From the NCBI GenBank assembly GCA_947649645.1, contig CANSSP010000003.1, positions 124,001 through 188,000 of the forward strand: a DNA stretch of 64,000 nt, in the 5' to 3' direction. The notes below the pieces were generated by a model. The model saw only the letters and a program-made list of their open reading frames with translations, made no database searches and had not been told where the DNA came from. Within the stretch, counting starts at the first letter, position 1. The number at the start of each line of letters is the position of its first letter. Below, piece by piece: positions 61,398 to 64,000 of the stretch. This DNA is from an uncultured Roseburia sp. (lineage in GTDB: Bacteria; Bacillota; Clostridia; Lachnospirales; Lachnospiraceae). The position numbers and the translations under genes are program-made.

Positions 61398-62657
61398 TCA
61401 AACAAGACTCTCCTTGTGTTTTATCCGCGAAATGAAAAGCTCCGTCTCCAGCGCTTTCCGGTACTGCCGTCTGGCGACATAAGCGGCACGCATAATTTTC
61501 CGATACGAATACAGAAAACTGAATGTCTGCTTTTTCTTCAGGACATCCGTCAAGTGTTCCAGCACATCCAGATAATCTGATTCCAGAAAAGATACCATTT
61601 CGGCGCGCATTCTGATCTCATCATACATCAGCCTGTCTGCTTCATCCATCCAGTCACGTTCCATCCTTCCTATGAGATCAATATACTTCATCGCCTGTTC
61701 CCTGTCACCGAGTCCAAGATAAGCCCATGCCTTTTTATGCCATAAAAGAAACACATCCCTGTCTGCTTTCTTTGCATCCACAGGGATCTGGTCAAAATAG
61801 GACAGCGCCTTTTCATATTCTTCCAGCACCACATAGACGGAACCCATATTATAGCAGGCCGAGGCAAGAAAGGCATCGCGCCAGCCGGTATTCATCAGCA
61901 GATATTCCGATTTCCGGTAATACGACACCATCATTTCATCCATATCCACACAGGCATAAGCCGATGCATTGATGTGATAATAATAACCCAGCGCAAACGT
62001 ATTCCCCTCGTCAAGCGCGGCTGCCACAAAGCGATTTTCCAGATAATGGATCGCATTATAATCTCCCGCCGCAAACCATGCGTCAAGCAGACAGCGCATG
62101 CCAAACGTGTCATTCAGCAGCGCCGAAGCCCTGCTGCAGTCCTTTACCTGCTCCACGGGGTCCGTTTCGTCCGCCGACTTCAGAATATAAAAATACGCCC
62201 TCTGTCTGCGTGTCAGGTTCTCATGTAGTTTTTCAAGCAGCTCACTGCCCCCGTCTTCCTCAAATCCCACAATAAGAAGCCAGTCGACGGCGAGCGGCGA
62301 ATAGCTGAGCCGGTCCGCATCTGTCTTTAAATTCCGATAAGACTCCGACGTGTCCAGCCCGTACCGCTGCCGGAAAAAATATTCTTCTGTCCGTCTTTTA
62401 CATTCCTTCAAAAATACCGGATCCGTTTCATACCGGATCCCGAGACGTTCAAACAGCTGTCCCAGGAGCCCACTGTCCGGCTGTACCTTTCCGCGCTCGA
62501 TTTTACTGAGATAAGACGGGACGCAGATCCCCGTGCAGACTTCTTTCAGCTCCATATCTGCACGAAGACGTGCCAGGCGCAGCAGCGTACCTGCCGCCTT
62601 ATCAGCTCCGTCCCCGTCTGCTCCCGTGTCTTCGATTCTGTATGCATCTTCATTCAT
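61398..62657 (-). CDS. XRE-type regulator with TPR-like repeats (RRNPP-like architecture)
   Basis: 419 residues. Helix-turn-helix near residues 24-78 (LLRLARLRADMELKEVCTGI, VPSYLSKIERGKVQPDSGL), then about 330 helical residues in tetratricopeptide-like pairs (ACYNMGSVYVVLEEYEKALS; KKAWAYLGLGDREQAMKYID). This is the architecture of peptide-sensing regulators such as PlcR and Rgg, although many such proteins have no known peptide. The start at 62657 follows GGAGGAACAACAG; an upstream GTG at 62681 is weaker. No small peptide gene is adjacent. Confidence 0.87.
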   Translation of the reverse strand: MNEDAYRIEDTGADGDGADKAAGTLLRLARLRADMELKEVCTGICVPSYLSKIERGKVQPDSGLLGQLFERLGIRYETDPVFLKECKRRTEEYFFRQRYGLDTSESYRNLKTDADRLSYSPLAVDWLLIVGFEEDGGSELLEKLHENLTRRQRAYFYILKSADETDPVEQVKDCSRASALLNDTFGMRCLLDAWFAAGDYNAIHYLENRFVAAALDEGNTFALGYYYHINASAYACVDMDEMMVSYYRKSEYLLMNTGWRDAFLASACYNMGSVYVVLEEYEKALSYFDQIPVDAKKADRDVFLLWHKKAWAYLGLGDREQAMKYIDLIGRMERDWMDEADRLMYDEIRMRAEMVSFLESDYLDVLEHLTDVLKKKQTFSFLYSYRKIMRAAYVARRQYRKALETELFISRIKHKESLV

Positions 62658-62725
62658 CTGTTGTTCCTCCGCCTCTGTCACTGCCGCTCATGCCGCGCCT
62701 CTCCGGCTCTTTCTTTTCGGCCGGC

Positions 62726-64000
62726 TCAATGCCATCCTCCATATCGCTTTGTCTGCGCCGAAGGCATCGCGCCGCATTTTGCGCTCTGGCCCGCAGCTTC
62801 GGATGTCGCCGCAAAAGACGACCTCTGCGCCGTAAACGAACAGAAAAGCAGAAGCTCATGCGCCAGCAGCGGCATGGATGCCAATACCAGAAGCCTTACC
62901 CAGTCGAAAAGGTCAAGCCGGCTTGTTCCAAAAAGAGTGATAAAATAAGGAATCTCCGTCACCGCCATCTGAAGCCCGATCCCGACCGCAAAAGCCGCCA
63001 GCATCAGACGATTTTCCAGATGATTCATGCGGAACAGGGAAATCTCCACATCCCGCATTCCGACAGCATGAAAGAGCTGCGCCATCCCCAGCACCGTAAA
63101 CGCATACGTCTGGCACCGGTTTAAGATTACAGGATTGCCCAGTACCGCCCTGATCCCGGAAAGCGTCACAGGCTCACCCTCCTTCAGGAGAAAACTTACC
63201 GGAAACTGTAAAAATGCTGCGATACTGATCGCCGCGATCAGTACACCATAAAAACCGGTGCAGCTCCATCCACCGCCCGCAAACAGACTCTCATCCTTGT
63301 GCCTTGGCGGCCGGTCCATATAGCTTTTACTTTCCTCCACGTCAATTCCCAGCGCAAGCGCAGGCAGGGAATCCGTAATCAGATTGATCCAGAGAATGTG
63401 GCTCGATTTCAACGGCGCGGGCAGTCCGCATGCCACTGCCGCGAGCATTGTGATAATCTCTCCGAAATTTGACGACAACAAAAACAGCACCGATTTTCGA
63501 ATATTTTCATAAATACATCTTCCCTGTGCGATCGCTTTCGCAATCGTAGCAAAATTATCGTCCGTCAGCACGATATCCGCCGCATTCTTTGCCACATCCG
63601 TCCCCGTCATTCCCATCGCAATGCCGACGTCCGCCGATTTCAGCGACGGCGCGTCGTTTACGCCGTCCCCGGTCATCGCGGTAATCTCACCATTCTCTTT
63701 ACACGCAGAAACAATACGGACCTTGTGCTCCGGCGACACATGGGCAAACACTCTGATTTTCGACATACGGCTCCTGAGCTCTTCGTCATCCATCTTTGCG
63801 AGCTCTTCGCCAGAGAGGCATTCGTCCTCTTTTTCCGCAATGCCAAGCTCCTTTGCAATTGCGAAAGCCGTATCCATGCGGTCACCGGTGATCATAACCG
63901 TCTTCACACCGGCGCGGCAAAACTCCTGCACCGCCGCTGCCGCCTCCGGCCTGACCGGATCCGCAATGCCCACGAGACCCAGAAAAATCAGCCCTTCTTC
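62726..64000 (-). CDS. Cation P-type ATPase, calcium-pump-like, C-terminal part (cut by window edge)
   Basis: About 424 codons are visible and the frame runs off the right edge without a start. Motifs: MTGDGVNDAPSLKSADVGIAMG (P-domain hinge), the segment 6 region ILWINLITDSLPALALG and several C-terminal membrane segments, matching SERCA/PMCA-like bacterial pumps such as LMCA1 and YloB. The last about 25 residues (after FCSFTAQRS) are Ala/Ser-rich. The XRE-repeat gene follows after 68 bases and might be co-transcribed. Confidence 0.92.
   Translation of the reverse strand, partial: EEGLIFLGLVGIADPVRPEAAAAVQEFCRAGVKTVMITGDRMDTAFAIAKELGIAEKEDECLSGEELAKMDDEELRSRMSKIRVFAHVSPEHKVRIVSACKENGEITAMTGDGVNDAPSLKSADVGIAMGMTGTDVAKNAADIVLTDDNFATIAKAIAQGRCIYENIRKSVLFLLSSNFGEIITMLAAVACGLPAPLKSSHILWINLITDSLPALALGIDVEESKSYMDRPPRHKDESLFAGGGWSCTGFYGVLIAAISIAAFLQFPVSFLLKEGEPVTLSGIRAVLGNPVILNRCQTYAFTVLGMAQLFHAVGMRDVEISLFRMNHLENRLMLAAFAVGIGLQMAVTEIPYFITLFGTSRLDLFDWVRLLVLASMPLLAHELLLFCSFTAQRSSFAATSEAAGQSAKCGAMPSAQTKRYGGWH

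Overview
The window looks like chromosomal DNA of a gut-type Clostridia, most likely Lachnospiraceae. Supporting signs are roughly 50% GC, strong AGGAGG-type ribosome sites, consensus sigma-A promoters, Firmicutes families (YesM/YesN, LplB/LplC permeases, YitT, CvfB, VanZ, YjfB, PcsB-like and NlpC/P60 hydrolases) and host-glycan enzymes. The family-level assignment is inference; there is no rRNA. Almost all genes are on the minus strand. I saw no insertion sequence, prophage or CRISPR array.

Layout. 1-1258: metal-efflux locus (ArsR/SmtB-type repressor, free HMA metallochaperone, P1B ATPase cut by the left edge) with a consensus promoter and a repressor palindrome. 1245-12000: MATE pumps, a cytidylate-kinase-like protein, cupin, MFS, oligopeptidase F, Mrp ATPase, MtnA and an ECF S component. 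12016-17502: small polysaccharide locus (GT2, Wzy-like, Wzz-like with a decayed tyrosine-kinase module, large membrane protein). 17652-20333: secreted transglutaminase-like protein with four InlB-type B repeats.

20916-45217: host N-glycan utilisation locus. A YesM/YesN two-component system sits beside two solute-binding proteins and two sugar permeases. It is followed by GH38, a secreted GH85 endo-beta-N-acetylglucosaminidase, a ROK kinase, GH20, a second GH38 and GH130, and a LacI regulator lies at the far end. The inferred route is: GH85 releases the glycan outside the cell, the ABC system imports it, and GH38, GH20 and GH130 dismantle it in the cytoplasm.

The most novel item is a pair of homologous micro-genes (20526-20639 minus, 37 codons; 43328-43432 plus, 34 codons) that flank this locus. 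They share peptide sequence, a conserved promoter-upstream box at identical spacing, a conserved 5' leader hairpin and a similar terminator. Neither matches a family I recognise.

45279-55005: cell-envelope block: VanZ, CtpA protease, PcsB-like hydrolase with FtsX and FtsE, CdaR/PucR-type regulator, YitT, WecG/TagA glycosyltransferase and an SH3-NlpC/P60 hydrolase whose leader carries a WalR-type box. The gene-free stretch 52945-53658 holds a DnaA-box cluster and a strongly structured element with a possible pseudoknot. 55136-64000: thioredoxin reductase, YjfB-like peptide, RidA, CvfB, acyl-ACP thioesterase, tRNA-Gln(CUG), YigZ, two XRE regulators, an MFS and a P-type ATPase cut by the right edge.
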